From the NCBI RefSeq assembly GCF_000471905.2, contig NW_006499799.1, positions 3,624,719 through 3,688,718 on the forward strand: 64,000 nt of DNA, read 5' to 3'. Position 1 is the stretch's first letter; every line of letters begins with the position of its first letter. Below, piece by piece: positions 44,570-55,963 of this stretch. Under the pieces are notes generated by a model. That model saw only the letters and a list, made by a program, of their open reading frames with translations. It did not search any database and had not been told where the DNA came from. The stretch comes from Amborella trichopoda. Its lineage: Eukaryota; Streptophyta; Magnoliopsida; Amborellales; Amborellaceae. The translations under genes were made by a program, and so were the position numbers.

Positions 44570-46055
44570 ATTTCAGCACCTTGGTCGGTCTATAAGCCTG
44601 AGAAAACAGTGTAATTCTTCACAGTCTCAAAATAGCCCGAGAACAAGTCAAGATCTTTGTAAGCACTTTAAAAGGCCACCTGCCAAGTTTTGTCGTATTT
44701 CGACATGTCTAAGGCAGTGAACACAAAAAAACAATTGCAAAAAAATTGGCCTCTAGCACCCTGAAACAGACCCTGTAATTGGAACTATATTTTTGATGCA
44801 TCAAATTGTTGTGGTACCATTGCCATTGGATCTGGCATGGTCGAAAACCCAGTGGGTCAAGTCTCAGCTTAATTGGACACTCCAAGACAATGTTATGAGC
44901 AAAACATTGAAACAGGAGGAGCCGCACACTATTCCCGTGTGGCCACCCTGCATCAAAACACCATTAAAGGTGACTATTTTCAAAGTTACGGGCAGTGACT
45001 CTCAGGGCCCATATCTCACCCATCCCGAGTCAGATAACGCTCAAATTTTGTGAGCGTGTTCGTCTTGTCAAGACAAGCGTTTCGATATGTGCTACACCCC
45101 TTAACGACACCCAAGCAGGGAGAAAAGCTAAAGCAGTTGCTGATTCGTGAAGAAGTTGCAGAAAATTTAGCAGCGACACGCCTCACTCGAGCGACCAAAT
45201 CACGACACTCGCGTGTTGGATCGACTCGAAACCAATTCCATCGTGTGCGTAAGGTTCAGGGCTTTCACTGGTCCAAGCCCCATACATCATGAACGGTTGA
45301 ATTTTACACATGAAAGCGATGAAGTGACTGTAAATTGCGGCCGCCGGATTTTAAATTCCGGCCAAAACCCAAAAGTTGTGAAATCTTTGCTCGGGCTCTA
45401 AATCACATCCCGTTTGTAGCCACTTAATCATGATGGCATGTTCAGTGCACTACAGTGAAGAAATCGAAGAAAAACATTGAGAAACGAGCAAACTATCGAT
45501 CCGAAGTTTAAAAGATTCATGCAAATTTCAAGTCTCATGATCGTGGATTCATGGCTCGATATTGGTATCAAATTGATCGCCATGATGAGCCCTACAAAAA
45601 AACAATTATATTTCGATCAAACGGGCAACAAAGCAACCTTGGATCAGTCATGAAAGATCACACAAGTTCTATGGCAGCAGTAGGGACTGTTCTGAAATTC
45701 CATCTATTGTTTGGCAGGGGCAAAACAGTCCTTTTACACCTTATTTTCTTAATTTTTTTTAAGTCAAAATAATTGTAATTATCATCAATTATGCTATTTT
45801 TTGAGTATCCACCCATATTTGAGCCCAATTCTATATAAACATGCAAAACTTAAGTGTAAAGGTCCATTGGTTCATTATTCAATCATTCAATAAAGATTTC
45901 AATTCTTTCTTAAGTACTTGAGTGCATCTTGGAGAGAAAGCGAGGAGAGAGAAGAAAAGGGTCGGTACCCCTCGATAAGGTAATTTTTTCTCTCCTCCTC
46001 TTTTCTCTCTCATCTTTATCTCTTTTTCTTCCTCCACTTTTCTCTCTCATCTCTA
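44570..46055 (+). repeat. Tat LTR4, upstream part (shared by copies C and D)
   Basis: Begins within the LTR at TTTCAGCACCTTGG. The core with ATTCCCGTGTGGCC is near 44,928; TATATAAA at 45,832-45,839 and AATAAA at 45,889-45,894, spaced 57 bp as in LTR2. A CT-rich tract follows and is cut at 46,055 by the nested element. It resumes at 55,964. Confidence 0.85.
46051..46055. other. Target-site duplication of nested element, left copy
   Basis: CTCTA immediately left of the LTR start TGTCACG. An identical CTCTA stands at 55,964-55,968 right of the other LTR end. Five bases is the usual length for gypsy-type integrase. Confidence 0.9.
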
Positions 46056-48514
46056 TGTCACGACCCCACTCCCGACCACCGTACCTTACGCGTTGACGGG
46101 CGATCAAGCATGGGTTCGTGATTCGATGTAACATTTTTCACTCAGGTATGGGTGGACTCAACGCCTTTATATTCAGAAATCGAGCAAACCATGGAAGAGA
46201 GATAAAGCGACAAGCTTAACTAGTAGAAGAGTAAAGAAAAACTTCACACACCAAAATTCATAATATAAAAATCTTCAAACATATTACATTCAGTTCGGGG
46301 CATTTAGGCCCAATACTACACACATCCATCAAGAACAAAACAAAACCTGGGCCAAACAGCCCAGACATAAACAAGGTCTAAGCACCTTCTTCAAGAACAC
46401 TAGCTTCATCTTCCAACCGCCAAACACGAACTTCCAGCCCTGTACCCGCTGCTATCAATATACAAAGAATGGAGAAATGATGGGATGAGTTATACAGTTC
46501 AGTAAGCCGGTCTAGTGTTATACATTTGTGGTGGCACTATCCATATGTGACAATAGTACAGTTTATAAACATAAATTATTAATTTAGCATAAATGAATAT
46601 CAAATCAAGACATCGAATATGAAAATTTCATTTAAATGGCAGTCATCACTAAATCAGTGCGATTAGAGCCTTCAATTAATGAAATCATAAATCATTCCAT
46701 CATTATAATGCTAAACATTCCTTATAGAGAAATTCAATCATTACCCCCTGAATCACCTTCTCCTACAGTAGAGGCCCTATCCATCAGGCTAAGCCAATCC
46801 CATTGCTTAAGACCTCTACCATCACGTAATAGGGAGGGTAATGACAAGTGGGGTGTCCACTTCGTAATACCCTCAACACACTCACACAATCCCCAGAGCG
46901 CATTGGGGTTTCGATGGACCCTTACCTTGCAAGGAATCCATCACATATCATTTCATAAATCTAGGGTGCGACCCATTATCCTCTCCCTGAACCTATTCCT
47001 ATCCTTATGCAAGTTAAGGGATATGTCAGCATCTCTTTCCTTACTACCGATGAGTGTCCCATTGCGTAGCAGGTAATATAATAGCAGCATCCACTACCGA
47101 TAAGTGTCCCACCGCGTAGTGGCCAATATTCTCATCAATGTCTTGGTGAACCTAGCTCTGGCTACCGATGGGCTCGAGTCCCACCGAGTAGTGGCCAATG
47201 TTCCCATCAATAAGTCCAATATCCGCTACCAAAGGGCTCGTGTCCCAATGCGTAGTGGTCAACACTCTCATCAATATAACAACACAGTATCCATGTTCCA
47301 CCGCGTAGTGGCCAATATTAATATAAACAGTGGTCATTCGTCACATCATCATAACAATATCCACTACTGGTGAGTGTCCCAACACGTACTGGTCAGTAAC
47401 AATATAAGCAGTGGCCATTCATTGCCTCATAACAAATGAATCATATTTCATCATAATGTTAACCCATTCGTTCTTCACATTTTCCTTTATATCATCTAAT
47501 CCATTTCTAAATTTTTACATCACTCATGGATGCATAAAGCTAAACCCACTTATCTTGACTTCTCACGGTATTACAAATCCTCACTCATGGCCTTCACGGG
47601 CTTTCCTTGGCTACACCAGTGGGATGTTTTGAAAGGGGCAACAGTGAACTTCAGGAAGAGGGAAAATTTGAGAAAAAATGAGAGAGAGCCATGTTGCCCA
47701 AGGCCTAAAAGGAGAGGGTGGTCTATTGCCAAAGGCTTAAAAGGAGAAGGTGGTCTATTGCCTAAGGCTTAATAGGAGAGGGCGGTTGAAAAACACTGTG
47801 GCTGATGCAATCACTCACTGCTCTAACACTTACGGGGTAGCTCTGACATGTACAGAGGTTGTACGTTTGACTAAGGCACTCTCGGCGCTGCACTATCAAA
47901 CATCCAACTGACGCTGCTCCAACCGGCGCCCTACTCTCCTCTCTTCCAACCGGCACTGCTCCAACCGGCACTGCTCCAACCGGCGCTGCTCCAACTGGCG
48001 TGCTACTCTCTTCACTCCCAACCGGTGCTGCTCCAACCGGTGTTGCTGTAACTGGCGCGCTACTCTCTTCTCTTTTAACTGGTGCTGCTCCAACCGGCGT
48101 TGCTCCAACTAGCATGTTACTCTCTTCACTCCCTACCAACGCTGCTCCAGCCGGCGCTGCTTCAACTAGCGTGCTACTCTCTCCTCTTCCAACAGGTGCG
48201 CTACACTCTTCTCTTCTAACCAAAACTACTCCAACTAGCGTGCTACTCTCTTCTCTCCCAACCGGTGCTGCTCCAACCGGCACTGCTCCAACTGGTGCAT
48301 TACTCTCTTCTCTTCCAACCGACGCTGCTCAAACCGTTGCTGCTCCAACTGGTGTGATACTCTCTTCTCTCCTAATTGGCGCTGCTCCAACTGACGTTGC
48401 TCCAACTGGTATGCTACTCTCTTCTCTTCCAACGGGTGGTGCTCTAACCGACGCGCTACACTCTTCTCTTCTAGCGCGACGATACCAACTTGGAAGAAAA
48501 TTGTGGCCCTTACA
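46056..48514 (-). repeat. 3' LTR of the nested Tekay element
   Basis: On the plus strand it runs from TGTCACGACCC to CCCTTACA at 48,514, 2,459 bp. Inside are units of about 56 bp with CCACCGCGTAGTGGCCAATA (47,100-47,400) and an array of CTCTTCTCTTCCAACCGGCGCTGCTCCAAC type (47,885-48,475). Relative to the other LTR it lacks a stretch of about 930 bp near 47,445. The array translates as a periodic alanine-, threonine- and glycine-rich peptide, which I do not regard as a gene. Confidence 0.9.
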
Positions 48515-48540
48515 TCATCGCCTCCTTTAAAGGGATTTTG
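48515..48540 (-). promoter_or_regulatory. Polypurine tract region of the nested element
   Basis: On the minus strand TTAAAGGAGGCGATGA stands directly before the LTR start TGTAAGGG. It primes second-strand synthesis in LTR elements. Purine-rich but interrupted by C and T. Confidence 0.65.
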
Positions 48541-49900
48541 TCCTCAAAATCATATTAACATTAACTAAAAATGTGGGGATATTTCTCCCTAATCTCATCC
48601 TCCCGTTCCCATATCGATTCTTCCCTTGAATGATATTTCCATTGTATCCGGACCAGAAGGATTTCTTTGTTGCGAAACACTTGTACTCTTCTATCTAAAA
48701 TCCCAATTGGTTTCTCAACATAGGTCAAATCTTCCTTGAGTGGGATCTGGTTTATACTCCAAGACATGGGACGGGTTAGGTTGATAGTTCCTTAGCAGTG
48801 ATATATGGAAGACATTGTGAACACTACCTAGTTCAGGTGGCAGGGCAAGCTAGTAAGCCACGCTTCCAATTCTTTCCAAGACTTCAAAAGGTCCAATGAA
48901 TTGTGGGATCAATTTCCCCTTTTTACCGAATCTCGTAACACCCTTGGTTGGGGATATCTTTAAGAAGACTCGATCCCCGACTTCAAACTCAAGGTCTCTC
49001 TAGAGATTATCAGCGTAGCTCTTTTGTTGACTTTGGGCTATCTTAAGCTGATCTATAATCAAAGCATTCTTCTCAGAAGTCATTTGAACCATTTCGGGCC
49101 CTAATAATCTTCTGTTGCCCACCCCGTCCCAACAGACGTTCGACGTACACTTTCTTCCATACAGGGCCTCATAAGATGCCATCTGAATACTGACTTGGAA
49201 GCTGTTGTTGTTGGAAAATTCTATCAGGGGTAGATGGTCTTCCCAGCTTCCCTTAAATTTAGTGACACACGCCTTAACAAGTCCTCCAAGGTTTGGATGG
49301 TTCTCTCTGACTGTCCATCTGTTTGGGGGTGAAAGGCGGTGCTAAATGTAAGCACGGTTCCCAATGCTAATTGTAGACTTGTCCAAAATCTGGAGGTGAA
49401 TCTAGTGGCCCTATCTGACACAATGCTAATGGGCATTTTGTGTAATCTCACAAGTTCTCTGATGTACAACTAGGCTAGTTTATTCAGAGAATAGGTCATG
49501 CGAACCGGTAAGAAGTGAGCAGCCTTAGTTAATCGATCACCACGACCCAGATACTATCATGCCCTGCACTTGATCTCGGTAGTCCAGAAACAAAGTCCAT
49601 CGTGATGTGTTTCCATTTCCATTCTGGAATGGGTAGGGGTTGTAATAGTCCTGCAGGTCTTTGATGTTCTACCTTCACTTTCTGTCATGTCAAACACTTA
49701 GCGACAAACTGTGCCACTTCTCGCTTCATGTTGTTCCATCATAAGGTCTTTTTCAAATTTTGGTACACCTTCATACTCCCTTGGTGTACCGTGTAGCACG
49801 AATGGTGTGATTCCTCTAGGACAACCCTTTTTATCTTCTCATCATTAGGAACATACACTCAGCCTCTATACCTTAACAAATCATCACTGTTCATAAAGAA
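48541..49900 (-). pseudogene. Integrase and chromodomain-like tail of the nested element
   Basis: Core residues on the minus strand: [11 protein letters not shown] near 49,590 (first D), [15 protein letters not shown] (second D, 49,410 region) and [14 protein letters not shown] (E). ASYEALYGRKC follows at about 49,150. The C-terminal region reads DRVFLKISPTKGVTRFGKKG, then ILDRRVQVFRNKEI, WKYHSREESIWEREDEI and KYPHIFS at 48,767-48,561, as in Tekay/Del integrases, whose chromodomain directs insertion. Stops near 49,215 and 49,470-49,480 and frame changes break it. Confidence 0.85.
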
Positions 49901-50500
49901 ATCGCCTTTTCCTTCCATTTTAATTTCTTCAAGGATTTTTGTCAGCTAAGGATCTCCTTTTTGGGTCGCTCGAATTTGTTGAAGGAGTTGGGGTTCCATT
50001 CTTAAACACGACAACATTCCTTCCCCCTTGCTATGGGGATGAGACGGGTGCCACTCCACCACGTCTTCTAATAGTTTCATTCTCGAACCATCAAATGTGC
50101 CACGAAGAGCACAACTTTTCAACTTAAAGTGTCGGCTACTACATTAGTCTTTCCTGGTTGGTAATCAATTGTACAGTCATAATCATTCAATAAGTCCATC
50201 CATCTTCTTTGCCTCATGCTTAGCTCTTTCAGGGAAAACAGGTACTTGAGACTCTTGTAGTCCGTGAACACCTTAAACTGGATCCCATAGAGGTAGTATC
50301 TCCAGATTTTAACGTGAACACTACTATCACAAGAAAGTCGTGACTAGGATAGTTCTGTTCATGCGGCTTTAGCTGTCTAGAGGCATAAGCAATAACTTTA
50401 CCTCTCTGCATAAGTACACACCCGAGCCCTTTATGGGATGCATCGGTGTAAAAAGTCTTCATTTCCTTCGGGCAAAGCAAATATTGGGGCTGTGATTAGT
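49901..50500 (-). pseudogene. RNase H region of the nested element
   Basis: [20 protein letters not shown] and [17 protein letters not shown] on the minus strand at 50,460-50,320, then, after a frame change, a [14 protein letters not shown] stretch near 50,260-50,230 and [18 protein letters not shown] near 50,210-50,150. The first acid (YTDAS) is kept. From about 50,120 to 49,900 is the connecting segment before integrase, with several stops. Confidence 0.85.
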
Positions 50501-51145
50501 CTCTTCTTAAATTCCTGGAAAGTCCTCTCACACTCCTCTGACCATACAAATTTTGCATCCTTCTGAGTCAGCCGAGTTAGGGGGAGCGCTATCTTTGAGA
50601 ATCCTTCTACAAAAAGCCTATAGTACCCTGTCAGCCCCAAAAAGCTACGAACCTCGGTCACATTTGTTGGCCTTTCCCACTTAAGTACGGCCTCGATCTT
50701 AGAGGGGTTGACCGTGATTCCATCCTTAGTAATAATGTGCCCAAGGAAGGCCACACTGGGGAGCCAAAACTCGCTCTTGCTCAACTTAGCATACAATCTT
50801 TTCGACTTCTTTTTCACCGTCAAAGGGTACTTATTTTTCACCGTCACTTGATTCAGCTATCTATAATCAATACATAATCTCAAGGACCCATCCTTTTCCT
50901 TAAAAAAACAAGACCGGTGCACCTCAGGGCGACACACTAGGTCAGATAAATCCCTTATCCAATAATTCTTGCAACTGCTCTTTCAATTCTTTCAATATAG
51001 TGGAAGCCATTCTATATGAGTCTTTAGAAATGGGAGCAGTGTCAGGTACTACTTCTATCTCAAATTCAATTTCTCTTTCTGGAGGCAGGGATGGAACCTC
51101 CTCTAAAAATACCTTAGGGTATTCTTTTACTATAGGTATTCCTTC
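50501..51145 (-). pseudogene. Reverse transcriptase of the nested element with catalytic core deleted
   Basis: The N-terminal part reads [37 protein letters not shown] and [12 protein letters not shown], with two stops and a frameshift in a T run near 50,910. It then jumps to [21 protein letters not shown]. The roughly 120 residues that normally lie between, including the D of the palm and the YxDD box, are absent. At the joint near 50,815-50,840 the run GACGGTGAAAAA appears twice within 25 bases, a repair-like scar. Followed by [20 protein letters not shown]. Confidence 0.9.
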
Positions 51146-51620
51146 TAACTAGGTTTGAACATCCTCTCCACCACATATGCCAGATATCCTATGCATCTCT
51201 TAGCCAAGAGGCGAGAGGCCCAGAGGGCAGAGATAAAGTGTGGAGGAGAAGTGTCCCTAATGCCCTCAAAGTGTACTCCTGCTTCATCGGGAGGTTGAAG
51301 GGTTACAGTCTTTTCATGGCAGTTGACGGTGGCATGGTGTGTATACAACCAGTCCATGCCTAGAATAACATCCAAGTCTTGAATATCTAGGTGGATCAGG
51401 TCTATTGACAAGTCACACCCATCAATAATCTTACATTTCTTATATACTTTATTAGTTTCCATAGAGTCTTCCACAGGCTTGCATACTACTAAAGTGTAAT
51501 TGAGACATGCAGGTGTAGCATTCAAGTAGCGAGAAAAATGGGGTGCAACAAATGAATGAGAGGATCCAAGTCAATTAAGACTTTAGCATTAACATCACAA
51601 ATTGAGAGCATACCTCTGAT
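51146..51620 (-). pseudogene. Aspartic protease of the nested element, frameshifted at the active site
   Basis: On the minus strand LDIQDLDVILGMDWLYTHHA near 51,370-51,320 is the typical C-terminal part. The active-site region near 51,585 begins VLID, but a one-base difference puts the following triplets out of frame, so the usual D-S/T-G triad is not formed. The stretch CIGYLAYVVERMF near 51,160 leads into RT. Confidence 0.8.
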
Positions 51621-52646
51621 CATCGAGGTGGATGCCTTAGCCTCTTGTTCAGTGAGTGCGAACACTCGTCCTTGGGTCTTCGAGCGATCCTTGGTTTTCA
51701 TCATTGGGCAGTCCTTCACCCAATGGCTCGGCTGTTGCATTTCAAACAAACATTCTTCTTTCGGTAGCATTTCGCGGCAGTGTGGTTGCTTTTCCCACAA
51801 TAAGTACAAATTGGGTGTCAGTCATTGTCCATATTGCCTGGAAGACTCTTTGGGATCTTGGGTTAGGTGGGTATGGCCTCCCTCTTGCGTTTCTCCTTGA
51901 AGACTGCCAGGGTTTCTTCTCAAACTTTCCCGACGGCATTGCTTTCCTCTTTCCTTCCTCCCTTAACCTGCGATCCTCGCAGTCTTTTTCCATCTTCAAA
52001 ACATGGTCGACCATCGGGGTGTACGACTTTATATTGGCCGACATCACCCTACTTCTGATATTTGGTAACAAGCCCCTTTCAAATTTAGCCGCCTTTCGCA
52101 CCTCGGTATTTATGATGTGGAGCGCATACCTAAAAAGCTCTGCGAATCGGGTAACGTATTGTTCCATAGTCATACTCCCATGCTGGAGTTTGATAAATTC
52201 TACTTTCTTCCTTTCGTTGATTGAATTGGGGAAGTACTTCGCGTCAAATGCTGTCAAGAAGTTTTCTCAGGTGACCTCGGTTCCTATCACGCTCCAAGCC
52301 TGCTTTACCAAGTCCCACTAGTATTCTGCTTCCCCTTGCAGCATAAAGGCCCCAAGCCTGAAGTTTTGCTCATCCGAGCAGTGTAATTCCTCTAAGATTT
52401 TTTCTATCTGTCTCTTACACCTCTCAGCCTTTTCCAGTCCTCCATGCCCCAAAAAGGTTGGGGGTGCCACATTCTCCTAAACCGCTCCATGAGGCTACTG
52501 CCATTCTGCTCTGGTGTAGGGCTAGACTGGGTTGGCATCAATTCCTTCATCATTTGGTTCATCACCCCCAGAGTCTTGTAAAACTCGTAGAGTTCCTCAG
52601 TGTTTTCATTACTAGAACTCGCGTTGTGATTATGAGCACTGAGCAT
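51621..52646 (-). pseudogene. Gag of the nested element
   Basis: Start near MLSAHNHNASSSNENTEELY at 52,646. A stop or frame change near 52,400-52,260 precedes the capsid-like core AKYFPNSINERKKVEFIKLQ, MTMEQYVTRFAELFRYALH and EVRKAAKFERGLLPNIR. A zinc knuckle follows near 51,740, where a CLFEMQQPSHWVKDCP pattern has lost the second cysteine and shows S for G. Packages element RNA when intact. Confidence 0.85.
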
Positions 52647-52735
52647 CCTTTAACCTAGTCATAATAACACCCAGTCACTTACCTACCCCAAACTAATCTA
52701 AGGACTTCCTAAACTTCCTAGGCCAAGAATCCTCT

Positions 52736-52753
52736 TCGGCTGCTCTGATACCA
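52736..52753 (-). other. Primer-binding site of the nested element, initiator-Met tRNA
   Basis: On the minus strand TGGTATCAGAGCAGCCG, four bases inside the LTR border, the classic plant initiator tRNA-Met site used by Tekay/Del and many other plant elements. No mismatch over TGGTATCAGAGC. Confidence 0.92.
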
Positions 52754-52757
52754 TATA

Positions 52758-55700
52758 TGTCATGCCCCTCCCCCGACCACTGTACCTTACACGGTGACAA
52801 GAAATCGAATGCAGGTTCATGATTCGATGTAACGTTTGTTACTCAGGTAGGAGTGGACTCAACGCCTTTATATTTGAAAATCGAGCAAACCATGGAAGAG
52901 AACTAAAGCGACAAGATTAACTAGCAGAAGAGTAAAGAAAAACTCCGCACACCAAAATTCATAATATAAAAATCTTCTAAAATATTACATTCAGTTCGAG
53001 GAATCAATGCCCAATAGTACACATATCCACCAAAAACAAAACAAAACCAAGCCCAAACAGCCCAGACATAAACAAGGTATAAGCAACTTCTTCAAGAACA
53101 TTAACTTCGTCTTCCAGCCACCAAACATGAACTTCCAGCCTTGTACCTGCCGCTATCAATCTACAAGGTGAGAATAAATGATGGGATGATCTATACAACT
53201 CAGTAAGCCGGTCTAGTGTTATACATATGTGGTGGTATTATCCATATGTTACAATAGTACAATTTATCAACATAAAGTCATAATTTAGTATAAATGCATA
53301 TCAAATCAAGACATCGAATATGAACATTTCATTTAAACGACAATCATCACTAAATCAATGCAATCAGAGCTTCAATTAATGAAATCATAAATCATTCCAT
53401 CATTATAACGCTAAACATTACTTATAGAGAAATTCAATCATTACCCATGCACTCCCTGAATCACCTACTCCAGTAGTAGAGGCCCTATCCATCAGGCTAT
53501 GGCAATCCTATTGCTTAAGACCTCTACAATCACGTAAGAGGGAGGGTAATGACAAGTGGGGTGTCCACTTCGTAATACCCTCAACACACTTACACAATCC
53601 CCAACACGCATTGGGGTTTCGATAGACCCTTACCTTAGAAGGCATCCATCACATATCATTTCATAAATCTAGGGTGAGACCCTTTATCCTCTCCCTTAAC
53701 CCATTTCTATCATTATGTAGGTTAGGGGATATACCGACATCTCTTTGCTTACTACTGTATAGCAGGCAATATTATAACAGCATCTCCTACCGGTGAGTGT
53801 CCCACCGCGTAGTGGCCAATATTCTCATCAATGTCTTGGTGAACCTAGCTCTCGCTACCGATGGGCTCGAGTCCCACTACGGAGTGGCCAATGTTCCCCT
53901 CAATAAGTCTAATATCTGCTACAAAAGGGCTCGAGTCCCAATGCGTAACACTCTCATCAATATAACAGCACCATATCCACTACCAAGTGGCCAATATTAA
54001 TATAAACATTGGCCATTCGTCACATCATCATAACAGTATCCGCTATCGGTGAGTGTCCCATCGCGTAGTGGTCGATAACAACATAGGCAGTGGCCATTCA
54101 TTGCCTCAAAACAAATGAATCATATTTCATCATAACATCATATCAACTACCAAAAGACATGAATTTTGCATTCATTGTTAATTCATTTCATCATTATCGC
54201 ATTCGTGGCCCCTCTTTCTCACAAAGTGCAGCTTACACAACATCGTTCACATATCTTTATGGCATTCTCATGGAATTTATCATATGGCATTCACATTTAT
54301 CATATATCAAGATAACTTAACGTCGCATGGTCATACAATGATGCAGTGACAAGTAACAGTGACATGCCCCTCTTAGCGAAGATGAGTCAAACATGATACC
54401 TTGATCTAATACACATTTATTTACAAAAACAATGATTTTAAGAAATTTGGGGGACATTTGATGGGTCAATAGCTCAGTACAAAGTGAGCTTAGTTACTGG
54501 AAATTTCCCTACAACAGTGCGCAGTGACGTGTCCATGCATTTCGGGTCATTACTCAAAATCTGAGGGGAGTTTCAAACATCTCAAAATATGCAACTTTAA
54601 TTGCATTCATAAATGTAGGTGATTTCAAGGTTTTTGGATACCATTAGCAAGGTCAAAAGCATTGCCCAAAGAGGGCCACAATTTCTGGAAATAGCACCGA
54701 CTGTGAACAGTTTCATGCCTCGACAATTAGAGCCATGTCTTTTTATCCATGCAAAATATTATCACGAAAAAAAGTAAACTAGGAGTATACACACATGTCT
54801 TTCATTTGGGGCCCGATTTGGTCCTATTTGGATGCCATTTAGTCATCGAACATATAAATGCAAAAACATTCACAATTCTGGAAATTATACTTTTAAAGAA
54901 TACTTAATATTTCCTAGTGAAGCTACACTTTGGGCTTGGAACCTTATTCGTGATAAGGAGTCTCACAGTGAGCGATTTATTGAGTTTCCATAAATAAAAA
55001 ATATAAAACGTGTGGTAGACATAGTCATGGCATTGAGAACCAAACTGAAACTTCAACCTCATGTTAACCCATTCGTTCTTCACATTTTCCTTTATATCAT
55101 CTAATTCATTTCAACATTTTTGAAGCACTCATGGATGCATAAAGCTAAACCCACTTGCCTTGACTTCTCATGGTATCACAAATCCTCCTCACTCATGGCC
55201 TTCACGGGCTTTCCTTGGCTTCACCAGTGGGCTGTCTTGAAAGGGGTAACAGTGAACTTCAGGAGAGAGGGAAAAGATGAGAAAAAATGGGAGAGACCGG
55301 TGTTGCCCAAGGCCTAAAAGGAGAGGGTGGTTGGAAAACATTGTGGCTGACGTAATGACTCATTGCTCTGACATGTATCGAGGTTGTATGTTTAAATAAG
55401 ACACTCCCGACCCTGCAATATAAAACATCCAACTGGCGCTGCTCCTACCAGCGCGCTACTCTTCTCTCTTCCAACCAGTGTTGCTCCAACTAACGCTGCT
55501 CCAACTGACGTGCTACTCTCTTCTCCCCAAACTGGAGCTGCTCCAATTGGCGCGCTACTCTCTTCTCTTACAACTGGTGTTGCTCTAACTGGCGAGCTAC
55601 TTTCTTCTCTCCCAACAGGCGCTGCTCCAACTGGTGCGCTACTCTCTTCTCTTCCAACCGGCATTGCTCTAACCAGCACGCTACACTCTTCTCTTCCTAT

Positions 55701-55963
55701 TGGAGCGGCTCCAACTGGCGTGCTACTCACTTCTCTCGCAACTAGCGCTGCTCTAACCGACGCTGCTCCAACTGCCGCGCTACTCTCTTCTCTTCCAATC
55801 GACGCTGCTCCAATTGACGTCCTACTCTCGCTGCTCCATTCGGTGCAGCTCCAACTGGCATGCTATGCTTTTCTCTTCCAACCAGTGCTGGTCCAACCAG
55901 CATGTTACACTCTTCTCTTCTCGCTAGGTGATCTTGACATGGGAGAAAATTGTGTCCCTTACA
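52758..55963 (-). repeat. 5' LTR of the nested Tekay element
   Basis: On the plus strand from TGTCATGCCCC to CCCTTACA at 55,963, 3,206 bp. Collinear with the other LTR except for about 930 bp at 54,135-55,063 present only here. Units with CCCACCGCGTAGTGGCCAATA lie at 53,790-54,090 and the CAACCGGCG-type array at 55,430-55,925. Many substitutions and small indels separate the two LTRs, so insertion is not recent. Confidence 0.9.

Larger units (their letters stand above)
46056..55963 (-). mobile_element. Nested Tekay/Del-type Ty3/gypsy chromovirus, minus strand, intact ends
   Basis: LTR-flanked element inserted in the CT tract of Tat LTR4. On its own strand the order is LTR, initiator-Met primer site, gag, protease, RT, RNase H, integrase, chromodomain-like tail, polypurine tract, LTR. 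The LTR starts TGTAAGGG and ends with the complement of TGTCAYG. The CTCTA duplication shows both ends are preserved. The RT catalytic core is deleted and the protease site is frameshifted, so it cannot move itself. It entered after LTR4 existed, making it younger than that Tat LTR. Confidence 0.92.

Noticed and set aside
47762..48530. A possible alanine/threonine/glycine-rich structural protein
   Set aside because: It is the translation of the CAACCGGCG array in the Tekay LTR; opposite-strand frames are equally long.
54135..55063. A small transposon inserted in the Tekay 5' LTR
   Set aside because: No terminal inverted repeats, target duplication or coding signal was seen; a deletion in the other LTR is simpler.
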